NCBI GenBank assembly: GCA_035771175.1
Contig: CM069594.1
Location: 15,099,670 to 15,163,669 of the forward strand
DNA: 64,000 bases
Source: Paratinospora sagittata
Taxonomy: Eukaryota; Streptophyta; Magnoliopsida; Ranunculales; Menispermaceae
Reading direction: 5' to 3'
Within the stretch, counting starts at the first letter, position 1. The number at the start of each line of letters is the position of its first letter. Under the pieces are notes generated by a model. The model had not been told where the DNA came from. It saw nothing but the letters and a program-made list of their open reading frames with translations, and did not search any database. This document shows positions 12,595-25,255 of this stretch, in pieces. The position numbers and the translations under genes are program-made.

Positions 12595-13747
12595 TTGGGT
12601 ATATCGACCTGCTATCTGTCAATAGAGAACATGATACACAACCAAATAGCACTCTATCCACGTCTGAGAAAAAAATCAGATATTTCTAACGAGAAAAATG
12701 TGGGCACTTTTGCTTACTCGATTTTTCTATTCCTTACTCAGTTTTGCCAGGTTATCTTAATTGAAATATGCTCTACTAACACCTAGATGATTCCCTTTGT
12801 CTCGCACGCCCAAAACAACTTTAGATTAAATAATATTTTGAATTCAAATCATTTTGTACTCACTTGCTCTTTAACCTGCAACTTCTATTTTTATAAAACA
12901 CTCATTCTCAGATTTTCAAAAATACAACACGCACGACTTTTGTAAGTTAGATTGAGCTTCCCAAAGAGTTTTTCAAGAGAAGAAAGTAATGATTCTTGCA
13001 TTTGCCAAAACAAGCTTCGAATTGAATGAAAATGGCAATCTGTCTTGATCATAACGTCATTGTTCAGCAAGTTCTTCATTTTATCCCTTTTGTGCTTAGA
13101 TTTGAAGAGGGTATCCATTGTTTTAAACTGTAAGTATATGAAGTGGTCTCGGTAAGATAACACATCAAAAAAGAACACAACACCTGTATTGCATCAAGAA
13201 CACATCAAACAATAGCTTTCGAAGTCTACAAAGATCAAGCTCGAAGAACGAAGACATATCTCATGTCTAATGCATTAGTTTGATCTTTGGTGTGTAGGGT
13301 AACCTCTCGATCAAACTCAGCACTAAAACTCTGAAAATTGCAAAGTCTTCAAAATCACTTCGATATAGTGTTTCATTTTGAAAAAATGTTTTCCGTAAGG
13401 TTTTAATCATAATTTCAATGAGTTTTGAATTATTTAAAAGTGTTTTGAGTCAATGGAATGGTTCTTGAGTGTCAAAATATTAATTTTTCAAAAATAAGGC
13501 TATCCAGCAATTTGCCAAAATTCTCGAGAAGGCACTAGTGCACTATCAGTGTTGATAGCACGTTGATAGGGTTCTATAATAAGACATTTGTTTTTTCTGG
13601 AAAATTGTCTATAGCACGCTATCCCCTTTGATGACTCGCTATAAAGCTGTTGCCTTGATCATTTCATTTTTAGTAAAATGGGCAATAGTTCGATATAGGC
13701 CTTGATAACACGCTATCAGAAAGTCTGAAAAACTCGAGCTCTCGGGT
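12595..13747 (+). repeat. Monomer M11 (1,153 bp, subfamily II)
   Basis: The 5' end matches M13 (gagaaaaaaatc, gggcacttttgc). The middle matches M14 (gaatgaaaatg, 3,459 bp away). It has cttcccaaag, gatcataacg, tagtgtttc and ctagtgcac; the variable site is A (ttgaagagg, A at 13105). Confidence 0.92.
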
Positions 13748-14900
13748 TTGGGTATATCGACCCGCTATCTGTCAATAGAGAACATGATACACAACCAAAG
13801 AGCACTCTATCCACGTCTGAGACAAAAATCAGATATTTCTAACGAGAAAAATGTGGGCACTTCTGCTTACTCGATTTTTCTATTCCTTACTCAGTTTTGC
13901 CAGGTTATCTTAATTGAAATACGCTCTACTAACACCTAGATGATTCCTTTTGTCTCGTACTCCCAAAACAACTTTAGATTAAACAATATTTTGAATTCAA
14001 ATCATTTTGTACTCACTTGCTCTTTAACCTGCAACTTCTATTTTTATAAAACACTCATTCTCAGATTTTCAAAAATACAACACGCACGACTTTTGTAAGT
14101 TAGATTGAGCTTCCCAAAGAGTTTTTCAAGAGAAGAAAGTAATGATTCTTGCATTTGCCAAAACAAGCTTCGAATTGAATCAAAATGGCAATCTGTCTTG
14201 ATCATAACGTCATTGTTCAGCATGTTCTTCATTTTATCCCTTTTGTGCTTAGATTTGGAGAGGGTATCCATTGTTTTAAACTGTAAGTATATGAAGTGGT
14301 CTCGGTAAGATAACACATCAAAAAAGAACACAACACCTGTGTTGCATCAAGAACACATCAAACAATAGCTTTCGAAGTCTACAAAGATCAAGCTCGAAGA
14401 ACGAAGACATATCTCATGTCTAATGCATTAGTTTGATCTTTGGTGTGTAGGGTAACCTCTCGATCAAACTCAGCACTAAAACTCTGAAAATTGCAAAGTC
14501 TTCAAAATCACTTCGATATAGTATTTCATTTTGAAAAAATGTTTTCCGTAAGGTTTTAATCATAATTTCAATGAGTTTTGAATTATTTAAAAGTGTTTTG
14601 AGTCAATGGAATGGTTCTTGAGTGTCAAAATATTAATTTTTCAAAAATAAGTCTATCCAGCAATTTGCCAAAATTCTCGAGAAGGCACTAGCGCACTATC
14701 AGTGTTGATAGCACGTTGATAGGGTTCTATAATAAGACATTTGTTTTTTCTGGAAAATTGTCTATAGCACGCTATCCCCTTTGATGACTCGCTATAAAGC
14801 TGTTGCCTTGATCTTTTCATTTTTAGTAAAATGGGCAATAGTTCGATATAGGCCTTGATAACACGCTATCGGAGAGTCTGAAAAACTCGAGCTCTCGGGT
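13748..14900 (+). repeat. Monomer M12 (1,153 bp, subfamily II)
   Basis: It shares gaaatacgctc and tccttttgtctcg with M15, three units away. Private changes are caaagagcac, ctcgtactccc, gcatgttcttc and aagtctatcc. Confidence 0.92.
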
Positions 14901-16053
14901 TTGGGTATATCGACCTGCTATCTGTCAATAGAGAACATGATACACAACCAAATAGCACTCTATCCACGTCTGAGAAAAAAATCAGATATTTCTAACGAGA
15001 AAAATGTGGGCACTTTTGCTTACTCGATTTTTCTATTCCTTACTCAGTTTTGCCAGGTTATCTTAATTAAAATATGCTCTACTAACACCTAGATGATTCC
15101 CTTTGTCTCGCACGCCCAAAACAACTTTAGATTAAATAATATTTTGAATTCAAATCATTTTGTACTCACTTGCTCTTTAACCAGCAACTTCTATTTTTAC
15201 AAAACACTCATTCTCAGATTTTCAAAAATACAACACGCACGACTTTTGTAAGTTAGATTGAGCTTCCCAAAGAGTTTTTCAAGAGAAGAAAGTAATGATT
15301 CTTGCATTTGCCAAAACAATCTTCGAATTGAATCAAAATGGCAATCTGTCTTGATCATAACGTCATTGTTCAGCAAGTTCTTCATTTTATCCCTTTTGTG
15401 CTTAGATTTGGAGAGGGTATCCATTGTTTTAAACTGTAAGTATATGAAGTGGTCTCGGTAAGATAACACATCAAAAAAGAACACAACACCTGTATTGCAT
15501 CAAGAACACATCAAACAATAGCTTTCGAAGTCTACAAAGATCAAGCTCGAAGAACGAAGACATATCTCATGTCTAATGCATTAGTTTGATCTTTGGTGTG
15601 TAGGGTAACCTCTCGATCAAACTCAGCACTAAAACTCTGAAAATTGCAAAGTCTTCAAAATCACTTCGATATAGTGTTTCATTTTGAAAAAATGTTTTCC
15701 GTAAGGTTTTAATCATAATTTCAATGAGTTTTGAATTATTTAAAAGTGTTTTGAGTCAATGGAATGGTTCTTGAGTGTCAAAATATTAATTTTTCAAAAA
15801 TAAGGCTATCCAGCAATTTGCCAAAATTCTCGAGAAGGCACTAGTGCACTATCAGTGTTGATAGCACGTTGATAGGGTTCTATAATAAGACGTTTGTTTT
15901 TTCTGGAAAATTGTCTATAGCACGCTATCCCCTTTGATGACTCGCTATAAAGCTGTTGCCTTGATCTTTTCATTTTTAGTAAAATGGGCAATAGTTCGAT
16001 ATAGGCCTTGATAACACGCTATCGGAAAGTCTGAAAAACTCGAGCTCTCGGGT
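14901..16053 (+). repeat. Monomer M13 (1,153 bp, subfamily II)
   Basis: The 5' end repeats M11. Private changes are taattaaaatatg, aaccagcaac, caatcttcg and aagacgtttg. It carries tagtgtttc and ctagtgcac. Confidence 0.92.
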
Positions 16054-17206
16054 TTGGGTATATCGACCCGCTATCTGTCAATAGAGAACATGATACACAA
16101 CCAAATAGCACTCTATCCACGTCTGAGACAAAAATCAGATATTTCTAACGAGAAAAATGTGGGCACTTCTGCTTACTCGATTTTTCTATTCCTTACTCAG
16201 TTTTGCCAGGTTATCTTAATTGAAATATGCTCTACTAACACCGAGATGATTCCCTTTGTCTCGCACGCCCAAAACAACTTTAGATTAAATAATATTTTGA
16301 ATTCAAATCATTTTGTACTCACTTGCTCTTTAACCTGCAACTTCTATTTTTATAAAACACTCATTCTCAAATTTTCAAAAATACAACACGCACGACTTTT
16401 GTAAGTTAGATTGAGCTTCCCAAAGAGTTTTTCAAGAGAAGAAAGTAATGATTCTTGCATTTGCCAAAACAAGCTTCGAATTGAATGAAAATGCCAATCT
16501 GTCTTGATCATAACGTCATTGTTCAGCAAGTTCTTCATTTTATCCCTTTTGTGCTTAGATTTGGAGAGGGTATCCATTGTTTTAAACTGTAAGTATATGA
16601 AGTGGTCTCGGTAAGATAACACATCATTAAAGAACACAACACCTGTATTGCATCAAGAACACATCAAACAATAGCTTTCGAAGTCTACAAAGATCAAGCT
16701 CGAAGAACGAAGACATATCTCATGTCTAATGCATTAGTTTGATCTTTGGTGTGTAGGGTAACCTCTCGATCAAACTCAGCACTAAAACTCTGAAAATTGC
16801 AAAGTCTTCAAAATCACTTCGATATAGTGTTTCATTTTGAAAAAATGTTTTCCGTAAGGTTTTAATCATAATTTCAATGAGTTTTGAATTATTTAAAAGT
16901 GTTTTGAGTCAATGGAATGGTTCTTGAGTGTCAAAATATTAATTTTTCAAAAATAAGGCTATCCAGCAATTTGCCAAAATTCTCGAGAAGGCACTAGTGC
17001 ACTATCAGTGTTGATAGCACGTTGATAGGGTTCTATAATAAGACATTTGTTTTTTCTGGAAAATTGTCTATAGCACGCTATCCCCTTTGATGACTCGCTA
17101 TAAAGCTGTTGCCTTGATCTTTTCATTTTTAGTAAAATGGGCAATAGTTCGATATAGGCCTTGATAACACGCTATCGGAAAGTCTGAAAAACTCGAGCTC
17201 TCGGGT
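16054..17206 (+). repeat. Monomer M14 (1,153 bp, subfamily II)
   Basis: It has gaatgaaaatgcc (compare M11), ctcaaattttc and catcattaaagaac. A stop lost at caccgagatg lengthens the sense-strand open frame to 116 codons (TTG start), with no other sign of coding. Confidence 0.92.
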
Positions 17207-18359
17207 TTGGGTATATCGACCCGCTATCTGTCAATAGAGAACATGATACACAACCAAATAGCACTCTATCCACGTCTGAGACAAAAATCAGATATTTCAA
17301 ACGAGAAAAATGTGGGCACTTCTGCTTACTCGATTTTTCTATTCCTTACTCAGTTTTGCCAGGTTATCTTAATTGAAATACGCTCTACAAACACCTAGAT
17401 GATTCCTTTTGTCTCGCACTCCCAAAACAACTTTAGATTAAACAATATTTTCAATTCAAATCATTTTGTACTCACTTGCTCTTTAACCTGCAACTTCTAT
17501 TGTTATAAAACACTCATTCTTAGATTTTCAAAAATACAACACGCACGACTTTTGTAAGTTAGATTGAGCTTTCCAAAGAGTTTTTCAAGAGAAGAAAGTA
17601 ATGATTCTTGCATTTGCCAAAACAAGCTTCGAATTGAATCAAAATGGCAATCTGTCTTGATGATAACGTCATTGTTCAGCAAGTTCTTCATTTTATCCCT
17701 TTTGTGCTTAGATTTGCAGAGGGTATCCATTGTTTTACACTGTAAGTATATGAAGTGGTCTCGGTAAGATAACACATCAAAAAAGAACACAACACCTGTA
17801 TTGCATCAAGAACACATCAAACAATAGCTTTCGAAGTCTACAAAGATCAAGCTCGAAGAACGAAGACATATCTCATGTCTAATGCATTAGTTTGATCTTT
17901 GGTGTGTAGGGTAACCTCTCGATCAAACTCAGCACTAAAACTCTGAAAATTGCAAAGTCTTCAAAATCACTTCGATATAGTATTTCATTTTGAAAGAATG
18001 TTTTCCGTAAGGTTTTAATCATAATTTCAATGAGTTTTGAATTATTTAAAAGTGTTTTGAGTCAATGGAGTGGTTCTTGAGTGTCAAAATATTAATTTTT
18101 CAAAAATAAGGCTATCCAGCAATTTGCCAAAATTCTCGAGAAGGCACTAGCGCACTATCAGTGTTGATAGCACGTTGATAGGGTTCTATAATAAGACATT
18201 TGTTTTTTCTGGAAAATTGTCTATAGCACGCTATCCCCTTTGATGACTCGCTATAAAGCTGTTGCCTTGATCTTTTCATTTTTAGTAAAATGGGCAATAG
18301 TTCGATATAGGCCTTGATAACACGCTATCGGAAAGTCTGAAAAACTCGAGCTCTCGGGT
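17207..18359 (+). repeat. Monomer M15 (1,153 bp, subfamily II)
   Basis: It shares gaaatacgctc and tccttttgtctcg with M12. Private changes are tttcaaacgag, attttcaattc, tattgttataaaac, tgaaagaatg and ggagtggttc. It has ttttacactg, also seen in M30. Confidence 0.92.
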
Positions 18360-19510
18360 TTGGGTATATCGACCCGCTATCTGTCAATAGAGATCATGAT
18401 ACACAACCAAATAGCACTCTATCCACGTCTGAGACAACAATCAGATATTTCTAACGAGAAAAATGTGGGCACTTCTGCTTACTCGATTTTTCCATTCCTT
18501 ACTCAGTTTTGCCAGGTTATCTTAATTGAAATATGCTCTACTTACACCTAGATGATTCCCTTTGTCTCGCACGCCCAAAACAACTTTAGATTAAACAATA
18601 TTTTGAATTCAAATCATTTTGTACTCACTTGCTCTTTAACCTGCAACTTCTATTTTTATAGAACACTCATTCTTAGATTTTCAAAAATACAACACGCACG
18701 ACTTTTGTAAGTTAGATTGAGCTTTCCAAAGAGTTTTTCAAGAGAAGAAAGTAATAATTCTTGCATTTGCCAAAACAAGCTTCGAATTGAGTCAAAATGG
18801 CAATCTGTCTTGATGATAACGTCATTGTTCAGCAAGTTCTTCATTTTATCCCTTTTGTGCTTAGATTTGCAGAGGGTATCCATTGTTTTGAACTGTAAGT
18901 ATATGAAGTGGTCTCGGTAAGATAACACATCAAAAAAGAACACAACACCTGTATTGCATAAAGAACACATCAAACAATAGCTTTCGAAGTCTACAAAGAT
19001 CAAGCTCGAAGAACGAAGACATATCTCATGTCTAATGCATTAGTTTGATCTTTGGTGTGTAGGGTAACCTCTCGATCAAACTCAGCACTAAAACTCTGAA
19101 AATTGCAAAGTCTTCAAAATCACTTCGATATAGTATTTCATTTTGAAAAAATGTTTTCCGTAAGGTTTTAATCATAATTTCAATGAGTTTTGAATTATTT
19201 AAAAGTGTTTTGAGTCAATGGAATGGTTCTTGAGTGTCAAAATATTAATTTTTCAAAAATAAGGCTATCCAGCAATTTGCCGAAATTCTCGAGAAGGCAC
19301 TAGCGCACTATCAGTGTTGATAGCACGTTGATAGGGTTCTATAATAAGACATTTGTTTTTTCTGGAAAATTGTCTATAGCGCTATCCCCTTTGATGACTC
19401 GCTATAAAGCTGTTGCCTTGATCTTGTCATTTTTAGTAAAATGGGCAATAGCGCGCTATAGGTCTTGATAACACGCTATCGGAACGTCTGAAAAACTCGA
19501 GCTCTCGGGT
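18360..19510 (+). repeat. Monomer M16 (1,151 bp, entry into the 1,149-bp block)
   Basis: The 5' half is ordinary subfamily II with agatcatgatac, gacaacaatc, ttccattcc and gtaataattc. From gcataaagaac (18956) it carries all marks of M17 and M18, including the 2-bp loss in tatagcgctatcc, cttgtcattt and gcgcgctataggtc. Confidence 0.92.
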
Positions 19511-20659
19511 TTGGGTATATCGACCTGCTATCTGTCAATAGAGAACATGATACACAACCAAATAGCACTCTATCCACGTCTGAGACAAAAATCAAATATT
19601 TCTAACGAGAAAAATGTGGGCACTTCTGCTTGCTCGATTTTTCTATTCCTTACACAGTTTTGCCAGGTTATCTTAATTGAAATATGCTCTACTAACACCT
19701 AGACGATTCCCTTTGTCTCGCGCCCAAAACAACTTTAGATTAAACAATATTTTGAATTCAAATCATTTTGTACTCACTTGCTCTTTAACCTGCAACTTCT
19801 ATTCTTATAAAACACTCATTCTCAGATTTTCAAAAATACAACACGCACGACTTTTGTAAGTTAGATTGAGCTTTCCAAAGAGTTTTTCAAGTGAAGAAAG
19901 TAATGATTCTTGCATTTTCCAAAACAAGCTTCGAATTGATTCAAAATGGCAATCTGTCTTGATGATAACGTCATTGTTCAGCAAGTTCTTCATTTTATCC
20001 CATTTGTGCTTAGATTTGGAGAGGGTATCCATTGTTTTCAACTGTATGTATATGAAGTGGTCTACGTAAGATAACACATCAAAAAAGAACACAACACCTG
20101 TATTGCATAAAGAACACATCAAACAATAGCTTTCGAAGTCTACAAAGATCAAGCTCGAAGAACGAAGACATATCTCATGTCTAATGCATTAGTTTGATCT
20201 TTGGTGTGTAGGGTAACCTCTCGATCAAACTCAGCACTAAAACTCTGAAAATTGCAAAGTCTTCAAAATCACTTCGATATAGTATTTCATTTTGAAAAAA
20301 TGTTTTCCGTAAGGTTTTAATCATAATTTCAATGAGTTTTGAATTATTTAAAAGTGTTTTGAGTCAATGGAATGGTTCTTGAGTGTCAAAATATTAATTT
20401 TTCAAAAATAAGGCTATCCAGCAATTTGCCGAAATTCTCGAGAAGGCACTAGCGCACTATCAGTGTTGATAGCACGTTGATAGGGTTCTATAATAAGACA
20501 TTTGTTTTTTCTGGAAAATTGTCTATAGCGCTATCCCCTTTGATGACTCGCTATAAAGCTGTTGCCTTGATCTTGTCATTTTTAGTAAAATGGGCAATAG
20601 CGCGCTATAGGTCTTGATAACACGCTATCGGAAAGTCTGAAAAACTCGAGCTCTCGGGT
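19511..20659 (+). repeat. Monomer M17 (1,149 bp)
   Basis: Two 2-bp losses give the short length: ctcgcgccc and tatagcgctatcc. Marks shared with M18 and M19 are ctagacgattcc, attcttataaa, caagtgaag, gaattgattc and cccatttgtg. Private: ttttcaactg and gtctacgtaag. Confidence 0.94.
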
Positions 20660-21808
20660 TTGGGTATATCGACCTGCTATCTGTCAATAGAGAACATGAT
20701 ACACAACCAAATAGCACTCTATCCACGTCTGAGACAAAAATCAGATATTTCTAACGAGAAAAATGTGGGCACTTCTGCTTGCTCGATTTTTCTATTCCTT
20801 ACACAGTTTTGCCAGGTTATCTTAATTGAAATATGCTCTACTAACACCTAGACGATTCCCTTTGTCTCGCGCCCAAAACAACTTTAGATTAAACAATATT
20901 TTGAATTCAAATCATTTTGTACTCACTTGCTCTTTAACCTGCAACTTCTATTCTTATAAAACACTCATTCTCAGATTTTCAAAAATACAACACGCACGAC
21001 TTTTGTAAGTTAGATTGAGCTTTCCAAAGAGTTTTTCAAGTGAAGAAAGTAATGATTCTTGCATTTTCCAAAACAAGCTTCGAATTGATTCAAAATGGCA
21101 ATCTGTCTTGATGATAACGTCATTGTTCAGCAAGTTCTTCATTTTATCCCATTTGTGCTTAGATTTGGAGAGGGTATCCATTGTTTTAAACTGTATGTAT
21201 ATGAAGTGGTCTCGGTAAGATAACACATCAAAAAAGAACACAACACCTGTATTGCATAAAGAACACATCAAACAATAGCTTTCGAAGTCTACAAAGATCA
21301 AGCTCGAAGAACGAAGACATATCTCATGTCTAATGCATTAGTTTGATCTTTGGTGTGTAGGGTAACCTCTCGATCAAACTCAGCACTAAAACTCTGAAAA
21401 TTGCAAAGTCTTCAAAATCACTTCGATATAGTATTTCATTTTGAAAAAATGTTTTCCGTAAGGTTTTAATCATAATTTCAATGAGTTTTGAATTATTTAA
21501 AAGTGTTTTGAGTCAATGGAATGGTTCTTGAGTGTCAAAATATTAATTTTTCAAAAATAAGGCTATCCAGCAATTTGCCGAAATTCTCGAGAAGGCACTA
21601 GCGCACTATCAGTGTTGATAGCACGTTGATAGGGTTCTATAATAAGACATTTGTTTTTTCTGGAAAATTGTCTATAGCGCTATCCCCTTTGATGACTCGC
21701 TATAAAGCTGTTGCCTTGATCTTGTCATTTTTAGTAAAATGGGCAATAGCGCGCTATAGGCCTTGATAACACGCTATCGGAAAGTCTGAAAAACTTGAGC
21801 TCTCGGGT
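20660..21808 (+). repeat. Monomer M18 (1,149 bp)
   Basis: Almost identical to M17. It restores tctcggtaag and ttttaaactg, and differs at its end in gcgcgctataggtc. Both 2-bp losses are present. Confidence 0.94.
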
Positions 21809-22948
21809 TTGGGTATATCGACCTGCTATCTGTCAATAGAGAACATGATACACAACCAAATAGCACTCTATCCACGTCTGAGACAAAAATCAGATATTTC
21901 TAACGAGAAAAATGTGGGCACTTCTGCTTGCTCGATTTTTCTATTCCTTACACAGTTTTGCCAGGTTATCTTAATTGAAATATGCTCTACTAACACCTAG
22001 ACGATTCCCTTTGTCTCGCGCCCAAAACAACTTTAGATTAAACAATATTTTGAATTCAAATCATTTTGTACTCACTTGCTCTTTAACCTGCAACTTCTAT
22101 TCTTATAAAACACTCATTCTCAGATTTTCAAAAATACAACACGCACGACTTTTGTAAGTTAGATTGAGCTTTCCAAAGAGTTTTTCAAGTGAAGAAAGTA
22201 ATGATTCTTGCATTTTCCAAAACAAGCTTCGAATTGATTCAAAATGGCAATCTGTCTTGATGATAACGTCATTGTTCAGCAAGTTCTTCATTTTATCCCA
22301 TTTGTGCTTAGATTTGGAGAGGGTATCCATTGTTTTAAACTGTATGTATATGAAGTGGTCTCGGTAAGATAACACATCAAAAAAGAACACAACACCTGTA
22401 TTGCATCAAGAACACATCAAACAATAGCTTTCGAAGTCTACAAAGATCAAGCTCGAAGAACGAAGACATATCTCATGTCTAATGCATTAGTTTGATCTTT
22501 GGTGTGTAGGGTAACCTCTCGATCAAACTCAGCACTAAAACTCTGAAAATTGCAAAGTCTTCAAAATCACTTCGATATAGTGTTTCATTTTGAAAAAATG
22601 TTTTCCGTAAGGTTTTAATCATAATTTCAATGAGTTTTGAATTATTTAAAAGTGTTTTGAGTCAATGGAATGGTTCTTGAGTGTCAAAATATTAATTTTT
22701 CAAAAATAAGGCTATCCAGCAATTTGCCAAAATTCTCGAGAAGGCACTAGCGCACTATCAGTGTTGATAGGGTTCTATAATAAGACATTTGTTTTTTCTG
22801 GAAAATTGTCTATAGCACGCTATCCCTTTTGATGACTCGCTATAAAGCTGTTGCCTTGATCTTTTCATTTTTAGTAAAATGGGCAATAGTTCGATATAGG
22901 CCTTGATAACACGCTATCGGAGAGTCTGAAAAACTCGAGCTCTCGGGT
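21809..22948 (+). repeat. Monomer M19 (1,140 bp, exit from the 1,149-bp block)
   Basis: Up to about 22.4 kb it matches M18. From gcatcaagaac on it returns to ordinary subfamily II (tagtgtttc, ttcgatatagg). It has lost 11 bp between two gttgatag repeats at 22763-22770. Confidence 0.94.
22763..22770. other. 11-bp deletion between gttgatag direct repeats (M19)
   Basis: The normal gttgatagcacgttgatag has collapsed to a single gttgatag, as expected for slippage between 8-bp direct repeats 11 bp apart. Confidence 0.92.
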
Positions 22949-24101
22949 TTGGGTATATCGACCTGCTATCTGTCAATAGAGAACATGATACACAACCAAA
23001 TAGCACTCTATCCACGTCTGAGACAAAAATCAGATATTTCTAACGAGAAAAATGTGGGCACTTCTGCTTGCTCGATTTTTCTATTCCTTACTCAGTTTTG
23101 CCAGGTTATCTTAATTGAAATATGCTCTACTAACACCAAGATGATTCCCTTTGTCTCGCACGCCCAAAACAACTTTAGATTAAATAATATTTTGAATTCA
23201 AATCATTTTGTACTCACTTGCTCTTTAACCTGCAACTTCTATTTTTATAAAACACTCATTCTCAGATTTTCAAAAATACAACACGCACGACTTTTGTAAG
23301 TTAGATTGAGCTTTCCAAAGAGTTTTTCAAGAGAAGAAAGTAATGATTCTTGCATTTGCCAAAACAAGCTTCGAATTGAATCAAAATGGCAATCTGTCTT
23401 GATGATAACGTCATTGTTCAGCAAGTTCTTCATTTTATCCCTTTTGTGCTTAGATTTGCAGAGGGTATCCATTGTTTTAAACTGTAAGTATATGAAGTGG
23501 TCTCGGTAAGATAACACATCAATAAAGAACACAACACCTGTATTGCATCAAGAACACATCAAACAATAGCTTTCGAAGTCTACAAAGATCAAGCTCGAAG
23601 AACGAAGACATATCTCATGTCTAATGCATTAGTTTGATCTTTGGTGTGTAGGGTAACCTCTCGATCAAACTCAGCACTAAAACTCTGAAAATTGCAAAGT
23701 CTTCAAAATCACTTCGATATAGTGTTTCATTTTGAAAAAATGTTTTCCGTAAGGTTTTAATCATAATTTCAATGAGTTTTGAATTATTTAAAAGTGTTTT
23801 GAGTCAATGGAATGGTTCTTGAGTGTCAAAATATTAATTTTTCAAAAATAAGGCTATCCAGCAATTTGCCAAAATTCTCGAGAAGGCAGTAGCGCACTAT
23901 CAGTGTTGATAGCACGTTGATAGGGTTCTATAATAACACATTTGTTTTTTCGGGAAAATTGTCTATAGCGCGCTATCCCCTTTGATGACTCGCTATAAAG
24001 CTGTTGCCTTGATCTTTTCATTTTTAGTAAAATGGGCAATAGTTCGATATAGGCCTTGATAACACGCTATCGGAAAGTCTGAAAAACTCGAGCTCTCGGG
24101 T
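22949..24101 (+). repeat. Monomer M20 (1,153 bp, subfamily II)
   Basis: It has catcaataaagaac, ggcagtagcgc, ataacacatttg and ttcgggaaaat. The stop lost at caccaagatg lengthens the sense open frame to 116 codons, as in M14. Confidence 0.93.
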
Positions 24102-25255
24102 TTGGGTATATCGACCTGCTATCTGTCAATAGAGAACATGATACACAACCAAATAGCACTCTATCCACGTCTGAGACAAAAATCAGATATTTCTAACGAG
24201 AAAAATGTGGGCACTTCTGCTTGCTCGATTTTTCTATTCCTTACTCAGTTTTGCCAGTCTATCTTAATTGAAATATGCTCTACTAACACCTAGATGATTC
24301 CCTTTGTCTCGCACGCCCAAAACAACTTTAGATTAAACAATATTTTGAATTCAAATCATTTTGTACTCACTTGCTCTTTAACCTGCAACTTCTATTTTTA
24401 TAAAACACTCATTCTCAGATTTTCAAAAATACAACACGCACGACTTTTGTAAGTTAGATTGAGCTTTCCAAAGAGTTTTTCAAGAGAAGAAAGTAATGAT
24501 TCTTGCATTTGCCAAAACAAGCTTCGAATTGAATCAAAATGGCAATCTGTCTTGATGATAACGTCATTGTTCAGCAAGTTCTTCATTTTATCCCTTTTGT
24601 GCTTAGATTTGCAGAGGGTATCCATTGTTTTAAACTGTAAGTATATGAAGTGGTCTCGGTAAGATAACACATCAATAAAGAACACAACACCTGTATTGCA
24701 TCAAGAACACATCAAACAATAGCTTTCGAAGTCTACAAAGATCAAGCTCGAAGAACGAAGACATATCTCATGTCTAATGCATTAGTTTGATCTTTGGTGT
24801 GTAGGGTAACCTCTCGATCAAACTCAGCACTAAAACTCTGAAAATTGCAAAGTCTTCAAAATCACTTCGATATAGTGTTTCATTTTGAAAAAAATGTTTT
24901 CCGTAAGGTTTTAATCATAATTTCAATGAGTTTTGAATTATTTAAAAGTGTTTTGAGTCAATGGAATGGTTCTTGAGTGTCAAAATATTAATTTTTCAAA
25001 AATAAGGCTATCCAGCAATTTGCCAAAATTCTCGAGAAGGCACTAGCGCACTATCAGTGTTGATAGCACGTTGATAGGGTTCTATAATAACACATTTGTT
25101 TTTTCGGGAAAATTGTCTATAGCGCGCTATCCCCTTTGATGACTCGCTATAAAGCTGTTGCCTTGATCTTTTCATTTTTAGTAAAATGGGCAATAGTTCG
25201 ATATAGGCCTTGATAACACGCTATCGGAAAGTCTGAAAAACTCGAGCTCTCGGGT
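24102..25255 (+). repeat. Monomer M21 (1,154 bp, subfamily II)
   Basis: It resembles M20 in aataaagaac, ataacacatttg and ttcggg, and M22 in gccagtctatc. One extra A in gaaaaaaatg explains the length. Confidence 0.93.

Larger units (their letters stand above)
12595..18359 (+). repeat. Imperfect trimer pattern (3,459 bp)
   Basis: Two sets of rare marks recur exactly three units apart: gaatgaaaatg at 13024 and 16483 (M11, M14), and gaaatacgctc with tccttttgtctcg in M12 and M15. Competing similarity at two-unit distance (5' ends of M11 and M13) shows that exchange has blurred the pattern. Confidence 0.55.
18956..22402 (+). repeat. Three near-identical 1,149-bp copies
   Basis: Copies 18956-20104, 20105-21253 and 21254-22402 share about ten marks absent elsewhere together, including both 2-bp losses. 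Copies two and three differ by only about two bases on reading (aggtcttg/aggccttg and actcgagc/acttgagc). Both ends of the block fall inside a unit near gcat[a/c]aag rather than at a unit boundary. This is a recent local amplification. Confidence 0.9.

Noticed and set aside
23306..23509. 67-codon sense frame opposite the antisense frame
   Set aside because: TTG start, exact shadow of the minus-strand frame, lost whenever that segment mutates.
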